Shown one piece after another: positions 51,317 to 59,927 of a stretch of DNA of 64,000 nt. This DNA is from Nitrosomonadales bacterium. GTDB taxonomy: Bacteria > Pseudomonadota > Gammaproteobacteria > Burkholderiales > Gallionellaceae. Numbering within the stretch: the first letter of the stretch is position 1; each line of letters opens with the position of its first letter. The notes under the pieces are model-generated. The model was not told the DNA's origin. It ran no database searches and saw only the letters and a program-made list of their open reading frames with translations. The stretch lies in the NCBI GenBank assembly GCA_016208015.1, contig JACQYW010000008.1:62001-126000 (forward strand), read 5' to 3'. The position numbers were made by a program, and so were the translations under genes.

Positions 51317-54007
51317 TCACAACACTTTGCTGACCTTCATCACCGCCGGATCATCCCCGCTGGTCTTGGTGGCAAAGCCCAGGCGGCTCATCAGTTTGAG
51401 CATGCGGTGGTTGTTGTTGAGCACTTCGCCCTCGATGATCGACAGTCCCTTGGAGCGTGCCGTTTCCATCAGCGAGACCATGAGTTTCTGTCCCAGTCCC
51501 TTGCCGGCGATGTTGTCCGCGATCACCAGCGCGAATTCGCAGGTATCGCCGTCCGGGTTGATGGCATAGCGCGCGACGCCCAGCTCGACTTCGCGGCCTT
51601 CTTCCTCGACCACGGCGACCAGCGCCATCTCGCGGCTGTAGTCGATCTGCGTCAGGCGTGCCAGCATGTCTTCGGTCAATTCCTGCACGCTGTTCATGAA
51701 GCGGAAGTATTTCGATTCATCCGACAGGTCGTGCACGAACTTCTTCACCAGTACGGCGTCTTCCGGACGGATAGGGCGGATGGTGATGTCGGTGCCGTCG
51801 GCCAGCTGCCACTGGCTGACGAACTGGGCGGGGTAGGGGTAGATCGCCATGTGCGCGTAGCGGTCGGCGCTGGGCTGGCGGTATTCCACCACCACGCGCG
51901 CATCGGCGGCCAGTGCGCCGTTCTCGTCGAGGATGAGCGGGTTGATGTCCATCTCCTTGAGCAGCGGCAGTTCGCACACCATCTCCGACACGCGCAGCAG
52001 CACGTCTTCCAGCGCTTCGATGTTGGCGGGCAGCATGTTGCGGAAGCGTCCGAGCATCCTGGAGATGTGGGTGCGCTGGATCATGTCCTTCACCAGGAAG
52101 CTGTTGAGCGGCGGCAACGAGACCGCGCGGTCGCCCATGATCTCGACGGTGGTGCCGCCCGCGCCGAAGGTGATCACCGGGCCGAACACCGGGTCGCTGG
52201 TGACGCCGATCATCAGTTCGCGCCCGTTCGGTTTGACGACCATCGGTTCGATGGAGATGCCGTTCATCGTGGCATTGGGGCGGTTGTGGTGCACGTTGTC
52301 GATGATGTGCTGGTAGGCGGCGCGCACCTCATGGGCATTGTTGAGATTGAGCACGACGCCGCCGGCATCGGTCTTGTGCGTGATGTCGGGCGAATTGACC
52401 TTCATCGCCACCGGGAAGCCGAGTTGCTGTCCGATCAGCAACGCTTCGGCGGGCGAGTGGGCGACCATGGTGCGCGCGACCGGGATGTGAAAGGCGGAGA
52501 GCAATGCCTTGGATTCCATCTCGGTCAGCACTTTGCGGTGTTCCATCATCGCGCCTTCGATGATCAGGCGTGCGCTTTCCACATCGGGTTCGATGTGGTG
52601 CGAGAGCGGGCCGGGCATCTGCATCAGCAGTCTCTGGTTGCGGTAGTAGTCGGAGAGGTGCGAGAACACTTCGACCGCGGGTTCGGGCGTGCGGAAGTGC
52701 GGCATGTGCGCCTTGGTGAACGCATCGCGCGAATCGGCGACCTGGGTCTCGCCCATCCAGCAGGTCAGCAGCGGTTTGCTGAGGTTGTTCTTGTTGTTCT
52801 TCGCGATGTCGATCAGAACCTGCGCCGATTCCAGCGGCTTGGTCATCGCCTGCGGGGTGAGGATGGCCAGCACGCCGTCCACGTTCTCGTCGTCCAGACA
52901 GGCTTTGATGGCGTGTTGGTAGCGGTCCGACTGCGCATCACCGATGATGTCCACCGGGTTGCCGTGCGACCAGTTCGGCGGCAGGTGCTGGTTGAGGTAT
53001 TCGATCGTGCCGTCGGACAACGTGGCCATCGCTAGCCCCAGGTCGGAGGCGCGGTCTGCCGCCATCACGCCGGGGCCGCCGCCGTTGGTGACGATGGCGA
53101 GACGGTTGCCGACCGGGCGGAAACCGAACGACAGCGCGCGTGCGGCGGTGAACAGTTGCGTGACGGTCTGCACGCGCACCACGCCGACACGGCTGAAGGC
53201 GGCATCGAACACATCGTCCGCCCCGACCAGCGAGGCGGTGTGCGACATCGCGGCTTTCGATCCGGCGGGATGGCGGCCGACCTTGACCAGGATCACCGGC
53301 TTGATGCGCGCGGCGGCACGCAGGGCGCTCATGAAGCTGCGCGCGTTGCGGATGCCCTCGATGTACATGAGGATGCTGTGGGTATTCGGGTCGGAGACGA
53401 GGTAATCGAGGATCTCGCCGAAATCCACATCGGTGGAGGAACCCATCGACACCACGCTGGAGAAACCGACATCGTTGCGGTTGGCCCAGTCGAGGATGGC
53501 GGTGCAGAGTGCACCGGACTGCGAGATGAGCGCGATGTTGCCGATGTTGGCCTGGCCCTTGTTGAAGGTGGCGTTGAGCCCGATGGAAGGGCGCATGATG
53601 CCGAGACAGTTGGGGCCGATCAGGCGGATGTTGTAGCGGTGCGCGGCTTCCAGCAACTGTTTTTCCAGCGCGGCGCCTTCGGAACCGACCTCGCCGAATC
53701 CGGCGGTGATGATGACCGCCGCCTTGACGCCGTGCAGGCCGCACTCTTCGATGATGCCGGGCACGGTCTGCGGCGGGGTGGCGATCACCACCAGCTCGAC
53801 CGGCTGTCCGACTTCGGCGATGGATGCGTAGGCACGCTGCCCCTGGACTTCTTTGTTCTTCGCGTTGATCGGATAGAGGCTGCCTTTGAAGCCGCCCTGC
53901 AACATGTTCTGGAAAACGATCTGGCCGACGGAGTCGGGACGGTCGCTGGCGCCGAACACCGCGACCGACTTGGGGGCAAACAGGGGATTAAGATAGTGCT
54001 TACCCAT
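51317..54007 (-). CDS. Pat-like protein: ADP-forming acyl-CoA synthetase-GNAT acetyltransferase
   Basis: Protein of 896 residues with the Pat/YfiQ architecture: a CoA-binding domain and succinyl-CoA-ligase-like domains (about 1-450, with FGASDRPDSVGQIVFQN and LIGPNCLGIMRP), an ATP-grasp domain (about 480-700, with VAMKVNSPDITHKTDAGGV) and a C-terminal GNAT domain (about 730-890, with VIADNIAGKGLGQKLM). Proteins of this type acetylate lysines of enzymes such as acetyl-CoA synthetase; the synthetase part is thought to be regulatory. Both His residues and the loop needed for real ADP-forming acyl-CoA synthesis cannot be judged by eye. ATG 54007 (MGKHYLNPLF) was chosen. It is divergent from a deacetylase gene 67 bp away, suggesting a writer-eraser pair. 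Confidence 0.9.
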   Translation of the reverse strand: MGKHYLNPLFAPKSVAVFGASDRPDSVGQIVFQNMLQGGFKGSLYPINAKNKEVQGQRAYASIAEVGQPVELVVIATPPQTVPGIIEECGLHGVKAAVIITAGFGEVGSEGAALEKQLLEAAHRYNIRLIGPNCLGIMRPSIGLNATFNKGQANIGNIALISQSGALCTAILDWANRNDVGFSSVVSMGSSTDVDFGEILDYLVSDPNTHSILMYIEGIRNARSFMSALRAAARIKPVILVKVGRHPAGSKAAMSHTASLVGADDVFDAAFSRVGVVRVQTVTQLFTAARALSFGFRPVGNRLAIVTNGGGPGVMAADRASDLGLAMATLSDGTIEYLNQHLPPNWSHGNPVDIIGDAQSDRYQHAIKACLDDENVDGVLAILTPQAMTKPLESAQVLIDIAKNNKNNLSKPLLTCWMGETQVADSRDAFTKAHMPHFRTPEPAVEVFSHLSDYYRNQRLLMQMPGPLSHHIEPDVESARLIIEGAMMEHRKVLTEMESKALLSAFHIPVARTMVAHSPAEALLIGQQLGFPVAMKVNSPDITHKTDAGGVVLNLNNAHEVRAAYQHIIDNVHHNRPNATMNGISIEPMVVKPNGRELMIGVTSDPVFGPVITFGAGGTTVEIMGDRAVSLPPLNSFLVKDMIQRTHISRMLGRFRNMLPANIEALEDVLLRVSEMVCELPLLKEMDINPLILDENGALAADARVVVEYRQPSADRYAHMAIYPYPAQFVSQWQLADGTDITIRPIRPEDAVLVKKFVHDLSDESKYFRFMNSVQELTEDMLARLTQIDYSREMALVAVVEEEGREVELGVARYAINPDGDTCEFALVIADNIAGKGLGQKLMVSLMETARSKGLSIIEGEVLNNNHRMLKLMSRLGFATKTSGDDPAVMKVSKVL

Positions 54008-54074
54008 GATTTTTCGCTTTTGGTTGTGGATTCGTTCGGTATGATAGCACCGTAACATTACGATAATAGATGCC

Positions 54075-54998
54075 ATGCAAACTGCATACATCACTCATTC
54101 ACTCTGCCTCAAGCACGACATGGGCGCACTCCACCCGGAGTGTCCGGCGCGCATCCATGCGATCGAGGATCAGCTCATCGCATCCGGCTTGTTCGGCTAC
54201 CTGCAACAGCACGATGCGCCCGAGGTGACACGCGAACAATTGCTGCGCGTGCACGATGCCGCCTACATCGATTCCATCCAGTCGGCCGCCCCGCAACACG
54301 GCACGGTGGAACTCGACGGCGACACCATCATGAACCCGTACACCTATCCGGCCGCCTTGCGTGCAGCAGGCGCGGCGGTGATGGGCGTCGATCTGGTGAT
54401 GGCGGGCAGGGTCGAGAATGCCTTCTGCAACATCCGCCCGCCGGGACACCATGCCGAACGCGCGCGGGCGATGGGCTTTTGCCTCTTCAACAATATCGCC
54501 GTCGCCGCGGCGTATGCGCTGGACGCGCACGGCCTGAGCCGCGTGGCCATCGCCGATTTCGACGTGCATCACGGCAACGGCACCGAACATATCTTCCACG
54601 ATGATCCGCGCGTGATGTTGTGCTCGACCTTTCAGCATCCTTTCTATCCCTACGTCGGCGCCTACAGCGGCAATGACCACATCATCAATGTGCCGATGAG
54701 GGCGGGCGACGGCAGCGAGAAATTCCGCGAGGCAGTGATCGACCAGTGGCTGCCCGCACTGGAGAGATTTCAGCCGGAGTTGTTGCTGATCTCCGCCGGA
54801 TTCGATGCACACCGGGATGACGACATGTCCATGATCAGGCTGGTGGATGCGGATTACGGCTGGGTGACCGGGCAGTTGAAGCAGGTTGCGGAAAAGCATT
54901 GCCACAAGCGCATCGTGTCGGCGCTGGAAGGCGGCTATGAACTGCATGCGCTGGGTCGCAGCGCGATGGCGCACATCAAGGTGTTGAGCGGCTTGTAG
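54075..54998 (+). CDS. Class II histone-deacetylase-like amidohydrolase
   Basis: Zinc-dependent deacetylase of 307 residues. The active site is intact: RPPGHHAERARAMGFC (His-His pair), ADFDVHHGNGT (Asp and His zinc ligands) and SAGFDAHRDD (Asp ligand), plus the C-terminal GGY motif in LEGGYELHALGR. Such proteins remove acetyl groups from protein lysines or polyamines; AcuC is the best-known bacterial case. It begins 67 bp from, and divergent to, the Pat-like acetyltransferase gene, which strongly suggests protein-lysine deacetylation. A polyamine amidohydrolase function is the alternative. Confidence 0.9.
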   Translation: MQTAYITHSLCLKHDMGALHPECPARIHAIEDQLIASGLFGYLQQHDAPEVTREQLLRVHDAAYIDSIQSAAPQHGTVELDGDTIMNPYTYPAALRAAGAAVMGVDLVMAGRVENAFCNIRPPGHHAERARAMGFCLFNNIAVAAAYALDAHGLSRVAIADFDVHHGNGTEHIFHDDPRVMLCSTFQHPFYPYVGAYSGNDHIINVPMRAGDGSEKFREAVIDQWLPALERFQPELLLISAGFDAHRDDDMSMIRLVDADYGWVTGQLKQVAEKHCHKRIVSALEGGYELHALGRSAMAHIKVLSGL

Positions 54999-55079
54999 TC
55001 CGGCTCGCCGGAGTTGCCCGATGCCGGGTGAAGGCGGTCATGATAGAGTTGAATCTCGAACGAACAATTGGGAAAAACG

Positions 55080-56885
55080 GTGGAACGTACCCTGTTGCTG
55101 GTTGATGATGAGGAGAACGTCGGCTCCGCCCTGGAACGCCTGCTCAGGGGGGACGGCTATACCATCCTGCGCGCCCGCAGCGGCAAGGAAGGTCTGGCGT
55201 TGCTCGCGCAACACGAAGTCGGCGTCGTCATCTCGGATCAGCGTATGCCGGAGATGACCGGGATCGAGTTCCTCACCGAAGTCAAGGAACTGTTCCCCCA
55301 GACGATACGCATCGTATTGAGCGGTTATGCCGACCTCGATACAGTGAAGGAAGCCATCAATCGCGGTGCCATCTACAAGTTCTTCACCAAACCGTGGGAC
55401 AACGATGTGCTGCGCGGCGAAGTGATGGAGGCTTTCGGGCGCCATGAACTGGCGCAGCAGAAGAACGGTCTGCTGCAGCAGATTCAGTCCGCCAACGAAC
55501 TGCTGGCCGAACTGAATATCGAGCTGGCTGCGGCGATGGAGCGCAAGGACAGCCAGATCGAGCATGCCGTTCACCACGATCATCTGACCAAGCTGCCCAA
55601 CCGCTTGCTGTTCCTCGACCGCGTCGATCAGGAGCTGGCCCGTGCGCACCGCGACAACCATATGGCGGCGATCCTGATGATCGATATGGATCACTTCAAG
55701 CAGGTCAACGATTCCTTCGGTTTCCACCTTGGCGACGAGGTGCTGAAGATGGTGGCCGGAAGACTGGCCGGCCATCTGCGCGCATGCGACACCGTGGCAC
55801 GCATCGCCGGTGACAAATTCGGGGTGGTGCTGACCAGCGTGAAAGCATCCCGTTACGCGGGCGAGGTGGCGCAGAAGGTCCTCGATTCGTTCGCACACGA
55901 ACCTTTCGTGATCGAAGGCAACGAGTTCTTCATCACCCTGAGCATGGGGATCAGCGTGTATCCGGTCGACGGTTTGAACACGGCGACACTGCTCAACAAC
56001 GCCGATGCGGCGATGTATCACGCCAAGAAGGACGGACGGCATCATTTTCTCTATTACACCGAGCAGATGAATGCCACCGCCTGGCAGCGCCTGAAGCTGG
56101 AAAGCGAGTTGCGCCGTGCGCTGGTCCAGCACGAGTTCGTGCTCCATTACCAGCCCAAGGTCGACATCTCCAGCGGCAGGATCGTCGGCATGGAAGCGTT
56201 GTTGCGCTGGCAAAGTCCGGAACACGGATTGGTCGCCCCCGGCGAATTCATCCCTTTGCTGGAGGAGACCGGACTGATCCTGCCGGTGGGAAAATGGGTC
56301 CTGCAGTCGGCATGCCGGCAGGCGCGCGAGTGGCTCGCTGCCGGTTTCCCGGAGAGCCGCATCGCGGTCAACCTGTCGGTGATGCAGTTCAAGCAGCCGG
56401 ATTTCGTCGGTATGGTGCTGGGGATCCTGAACGATAACGGTCTGGATCCGGCGCTGAAGATGATCGAGATGGAAGTGACTGAAAGCATGCTGATGGACAA
56501 TGTGCAGGGAACGATCGATACCCTGCAGAAGCTCCATGAATCCGGGATCCAATTCTCGATCGACGATTTCGGCACCGGCTATTCGAGTCTGAGCTATCTG
56601 AAACGTTTTCCCATCAGCAGCCTCAAGATCGACCAGTCTTTTGTGCGCGACCTTTCCGGCAACCCGAACGACGAGGCCATCGTGGCCGCGATCATCGCGC
56701 TGGGTCACAGTCTCGGCTTGAGGGTCATCGCGGAAGGGGTGGAGACCGAAGCCCAGCTCTCCAAACTGCGCGCCAAGGGTTGCGACGAGATGCAGGGCTA
56801 CCTGTTCAGCCGTCCGGTGGCGGCGGGTGAAATGACGAAGCTGCTGCAAAGCGGCGGAGATATGTCTTCTATACCGGAGGGATGA
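55080..56885 (+). CDS. Response regulator with degenerate GGDEF and intact EAL
   Basis: Protein of 601 residues, expected to hydrolyse c-di-GMP. An N-terminal receiver (TLLLVDDEENVGSAL, phospho-Asp in VISDQRMPEMTG, Lys in FTKPWD) is followed by a coiled coil (about 125-160), a GGDEF domain whose signature is AGDKF and therefore likely inactive as a cyclase, though the I-site (RACD) remains, and an EAL domain with all common catalytic motifs (MEALLRW, EVTES, DDFGTGYSSL). GTG 55080 was chosen because the next gene begins with the same MERTLLLVDDEEN. Its stop overlaps the ATG of the downstream gene. It is likely a partner of the hemerythrin kinase at the end of the cluster. Confidence 0.92.
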   Translation: MERTLLLVDDEENVGSALERLLRGDGYTILRARSGKEGLALLAQHEVGVVISDQRMPEMTGIEFLTEVKELFPQTIRIVLSGYADLDTVKEAINRGAIYKFFTKPWDNDVLRGEVMEAFGRHELAQQKNGLLQQIQSANELLAELNIELAAAMERKDSQIEHAVHHDHLTKLPNRLLFLDRVDQELARAHRDNHMAAILMIDMDHFKQVNDSFGFHLGDEVLKMVAGRLAGHLRACDTVARIAGDKFGVVLTSVKASRYAGEVAQKVLDSFAHEPFVIEGNEFFITLSMGISVYPVDGLNTATLLNNADAAMYHAKKDGRHHFLYYTEQMNATAWQRLKLESELRRALVQHEFVLHYQPKVDISSGRIVGMEALLRWQSPEHGLVAPGEFIPLLEETGLILPVGKWVLQSACRQAREWLAAGFPESRIAVNLSVMQFKQPDFVGMVLGILNDNGLDPALKMIEMEVTESMLMDNVQGTIDTLQKLHESGIQFSIDDFGTGYSSLSYLKRFPISSLKIDQSFVRDLSGNPNDEAIVAAIIALGHSLGLRVIAEGVETEAQLSKLRAKGCDEMQGYLFSRPVAAGEMTKLLQSGGDMSSIPEG

Positions 56886-57709
56886 TGGAACGCACGTTGT
56901 TGCTGGTCGACGACGAAGAGAATATCACCTCGGCCCTGGTGCGATTGTTGCGGCAGGACGGTTACCGCATCCTGCGCGCCAACAGTGCCGCGGAAGGGCT
57001 GGTCTTGCTGGCGCAGAACGAGGTCGGCGTGATCATCTCGGACCAGCGCATGCCCGGCATGACCGGGGTGGAATTCCTCGGCAAGGTGCGCGAGTCGTAT
57101 CCGGATACCGTGCGTATCGTGCTGAGCGGCTATACCGAACTCGACTCGGTGACCGATGCCATCAACCGTGGCGCGATCTACAAATTCCTCACCAAGCCAT
57201 GGGAAGACGATCTGCTGCGGGCCAACGTGGAAGAGGCTTTCCAGCATCACGAGATGAAGATGGAGAACGCCCGCCTGGCGCGGGAACTGCAGCAGGCGAA
57301 CCAGGAATTGCATAACATCAACCGTCAGCTTGAGCAGCGCGTGGAGGAGAAGACCCGCGAAGTGTTGCGCAATCTGCACGTGCTGCAGGTGTCCCAGGAA
57401 GTGCTGGAGGGGTTGCCGGTGGCGGTCATCGGCATCGGCGATGACGGCGTGATCGCCATCGCGAACCGGAGTGCCCATCGCCTGTTTTCGGCGGACGGTA
57501 CTTTGCCCTTGCTGGGTGAGACGGCTGCGGAAGTCATTCCGGCGGAATTGCAGGGCTGCACTTGCCGCAAGCCCGGCGAGAAGTTCCGCTTTCGGCTTGC
57601 CGATGGCAGAGAGGTCGATTGCTGGTGTAGCACGATGGGCGAAAATTCGCCGTCCAGGGGTGTGGTTCTCGTCATCGATGCCGATGTACCGGCTGTAAAC
57701 GAACGCTAA
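56882..57709 (+). CDS. Response regulator with coiled coil and PAS-like domain
   Basis: Protein of 275 residues. The receiver (TLLLVDDEENITSAL, VIISDQRMPGMTG, LTKPWE) is about 70% similar by eye to that of the gene before it. It is followed by a long coiled coil (about 125-165) and a PAS-like domain (about 170-265, with LPVAVIGIGDDGVIAIANRSA). The PAS core holds a Cys-x-Cys (GCTCRK) and a WCS segment that might bind a cofactor or metal. There is no DNA-binding or enzymatic output, so it probably transmits by protein contact. Its ATG overlaps the stop of the REC-GGDEF-EAL gene. An HDOD gene follows 15 bp downstream. Confidence 0.88.
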   Translation: MMERTLLLVDDEENITSALVRLLRQDGYRILRANSAAEGLVLLAQNEVGVIISDQRMPGMTGVEFLGKVRESYPDTVRIVLSGYTELDSVTDAINRGAIYKFLTKPWEDDLLRANVEEAFQHHEMKMENARLARELQQANQELHNINRQLEQRVEEKTREVLRNLHVLQVSQEVLEGLPVAVIGIGDDGVIAIANRSAHRLFSADGTLPLLGETAAEVIPAELQGCTCRKPGEKFRFRLADGREVDCWCSTMGENSPSRGVVLVIDADVPAVNER

Positions 57710-57724
57710 AGAAGGCTGCATGTC

Positions 57725-58549
57725 ATGACGGACAAGAGCGCGATCCTCGACAAGTTGCACCAGCTTCCCGCGATGCCGCAGGTGGTGCAGGAGGTGATGT
57801 CCAGTTTCCGCAATGCGAATGTCGGCAGTGCCGCGCTGGCGCACAAGATCGCATTCGACCAGGGCTTGAGCGCCCGTGTGTTGCGGGTGGCGAACTCGTC
57901 GTTCTACGGTTTGCAGCGCGAGGTCGGCTCGATACAGGATGCGGTGATGGTGCTGGGGTTCGACTGTATCCGCTCGCTGGTGTTGTCGGCGGGTTTCATG
58001 CGCGCCTTTCCGGCGACGACGGAGGGGGCGTTCGACCGTCAGGCTTTCTGGGTGCGCAGTTTCCGCGTGGCGACCTATACGGAGGCGCTGGCGAATCGCC
58101 TCGGGGGAGAGCGGCAACAGGCATTCACCGCCGGCATGTTCCATGACGTCGGCCAACTGGTGTTCGATATCTGCATTCCGCAACAATTCACCGCCATCCT
58201 GAAGCAACAGCAGGCCTCGGGGACGGATCTGATCGGGGTTGAGCGGGCTGTACTTGGTTTCGACCATGCCGAGATCGGCGGCGAGATGGCCAAGCGCTGG
58301 AATTTCCCCCCGAAGATCGAGCAGGCTATCCGCTGTTGGCGCATGCCGGAGAGAGAACCGTTCGAGCCGCTCAACGGCATGGTGTACATCGCCGTGTTGC
58401 TCGATTGCGGACTGCGCGGCGAGGCACTGCTGAAGCAGATACCGGAAATGTTGCGCGACCGTTTGCAGTTCAGTTGGGAGGCCATCGAGGATGGACTGCC
58501 GCAACCCGAGCAGTTGGACGTCGTGGCCAACCTGATGGTGACAACGTGA
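57725..58549 (+). CDS. HDOD domain protein
   Basis: Soluble protein of 274 residues consisting of an HDOD domain (about 10-205) with LPAMPQVVQEVMS, ARVLRVANSSFYGLQREVGSI, IQDAVMVLGF and a FHDVGQLVFD segment that keeps the His-Asp pair. HDOD proteins are helical scaffolds related to HD phosphohydrolases and occur widely next to two-component and c-di-GMP genes; catalysis is usually absent. It lies within the co-directional cluster between two receiver genes, so it probably takes part in the same circuit. ATG 57725 follows an AAGAAGGC site. Confidence 0.9.
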   Translation: MTDKSAILDKLHQLPAMPQVVQEVMSSFRNANVGSAALAHKIAFDQGLSARVLRVANSSFYGLQREVGSIQDAVMVLGFDCIRSLVLSAGFMRAFPATTEGAFDRQAFWVRSFRVATYTEALANRLGGERQQAFTAGMFHDVGQLVFDICIPQQFTAILKQQQASGTDLIGVERAVLGFDHAEIGGEMAKRWNFPPKIEQAIRCWRMPEREPFEPLNGMVYIAVLLDCGLRGEALLKQIPEMLRDRLQFSWEAIEDGLPQPEQLDVVANLMVTT

Positions 58550-58574
58550 ATATCCGGTTCAAAAAGGAATGCAC

Positions 58575-59894
58575 ATGAGCGATTCGAAGGAAATGACGCC
58601 AACGGCCGCAACAGAATCCGCAGCGACCCTGCTGTTCGTGGATGACGAGGCCAATATCCTGTCATCGCTGAAACGGTTGTTCCGGCCTTTCGGGTATCGC
58701 ATATTCACGGCAGAGGGCGGGGCTCAGGCGCTGGAGATCATGGAGCGCGAGGCGATCGATCTGGTGATCTCGGATATGCGCATGCCGCAGATGAGCGGTG
58801 CGCAATTCCTGCAGAAGGTCAATGAAAGATGGCCGGAGACGATCCGTATCCTGCTGACCGGTTATGCCGAGATCGCCGACACCATCGACGCGATCAACAA
58901 GGGGCACATCTACCGCTATATCTCCAAACCCTGGGAGGACAACGACATCGTTCTATCCATCCAGCATGCCCTGCGCCACAAGCAACTGGAACGGGCGAAT
59001 CAGGGACTGGAAGAGTTGACGCGCAAACAGAACGAGGAGCTCAAGGAGCTGAACACCAACCTCGAACAGAAGGTCAAGGCGCGCACCGAGGAGTTGCGTC
59101 AGGCCATGGGTTTTCTTGAGACCGCGCACGAAAAACTGAAAAAGGGCTTCATCACCTCGATCCGCGTATTTTCCAACCTGATCGAGATGCGCGAAGGGGC
59201 CATGGCCGGGCACTCGCACCGGGTCGCCGAGCTGTCCAGGGCGGTCGCCCATAAAATGGGCATGAAGGATGCGGACATGCAGGATGTCTTTCTCGCGGCG
59301 CTGTTGCACGACGTCGGCAAGATCGGGCTGCCGGATTACCTGCTGGAGAAACCGTCCGCGAGTCTGACCAGCGAGGAGCGCGGCGAGGTGATGAAACATC
59401 CGATCAAGGGGCAGATGGCCTTGATGGCGCTGGAACAGTTGCAGGGTGCGGCGAAACTGATCCGCAGCCATCACGAGCATTTCGACGGCCATGGTTATCC
59501 GGACAGGCTGCAGGGTCTGGATATCCCGCTGGGTGCGCGCATCATCGCGCTGGCGAACGAGTTCGATGCGGCGCAGACAGGTACCTTGCTGGGCAAACGA
59601 CTCAAAGCGACCGATGCGGTTTTGTACATCCAGGAAGGCGGCGGCGGGCGCTACGACCCGGCGGTGGTGGAGGCTTTCACGCTGGTGATGAAGTCCACGA
59701 CGTCTGCCGTTGTCGAGCGGGCACTGCATGCGGACCAGGCCAGGAGCGGAATGGTGCTGTCGCGAGACCTCATGAGCGAACACGGCGAGTTGCTGCTGTC
59801 CAAGGATCATGTGCTGGATGCCAACCTGATCGGACAGATCAAGGGATATTCCCAAGTCGGGGCCGGACTGACCTTTTACGTGTATGACAAATAG
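58575..59894 (+). CDS. Response regulator with HD-GYP phosphodiesterase domain
   Basis: RpfG-like protein of 439 residues expected to hydrolyse c-di-GMP. The receiver (TLLFVDDEANILSSL, VISDMRMPQMSG, ISKPWE) is followed by a coiled coil (about 135-180) and an HD-GYP domain (about 185-375) with the metal-binding HD in LLHDVGKIGLP and HHEHFDGHGYPDRLQG with the GYP motif. The usual ADxFDA segment is present as ANEFDA. An additional C-terminal domain follows (about 375-439). ATG 58575 was chosen for correct spacing to AAGGA; ATG 58569 is too close. The hemerythrin kinase follows 33 bp downstream. Confidence 0.92.
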   Translation: MSDSKEMTPTAATESAATLLFVDDEANILSSLKRLFRPFGYRIFTAEGGAQALEIMEREAIDLVISDMRMPQMSGAQFLQKVNERWPETIRILLTGYAEIADTIDAINKGHIYRYISKPWEDNDIVLSIQHALRHKQLERANQGLEELTRKQNEELKELNTNLEQKVKARTEELRQAMGFLETAHEKLKKGFITSIRVFSNLIEMREGAMAGHSHRVAELSRAVAHKMGMKDADMQDVFLAALLHDVGKIGLPDYLLEKPSASLTSEERGEVMKHPIKGQMALMALEQLQGAAKLIRSHHEHFDGHGYPDRLQGLDIPLGARIIALANEFDAAQTGTLLGKRLKATDAVLYIQEGGGGRYDPAVVEAFTLVMKSTTSAVVERALHADQARSGMVLSRDLMSEHGELLLSKDHVLDANLIGQIKGYSQVGAGLTFYVYDK

Positions 59895-59927
59895 TCGATA
59901 CGGCGAAGTCGACGGAGGAAATAAAAC

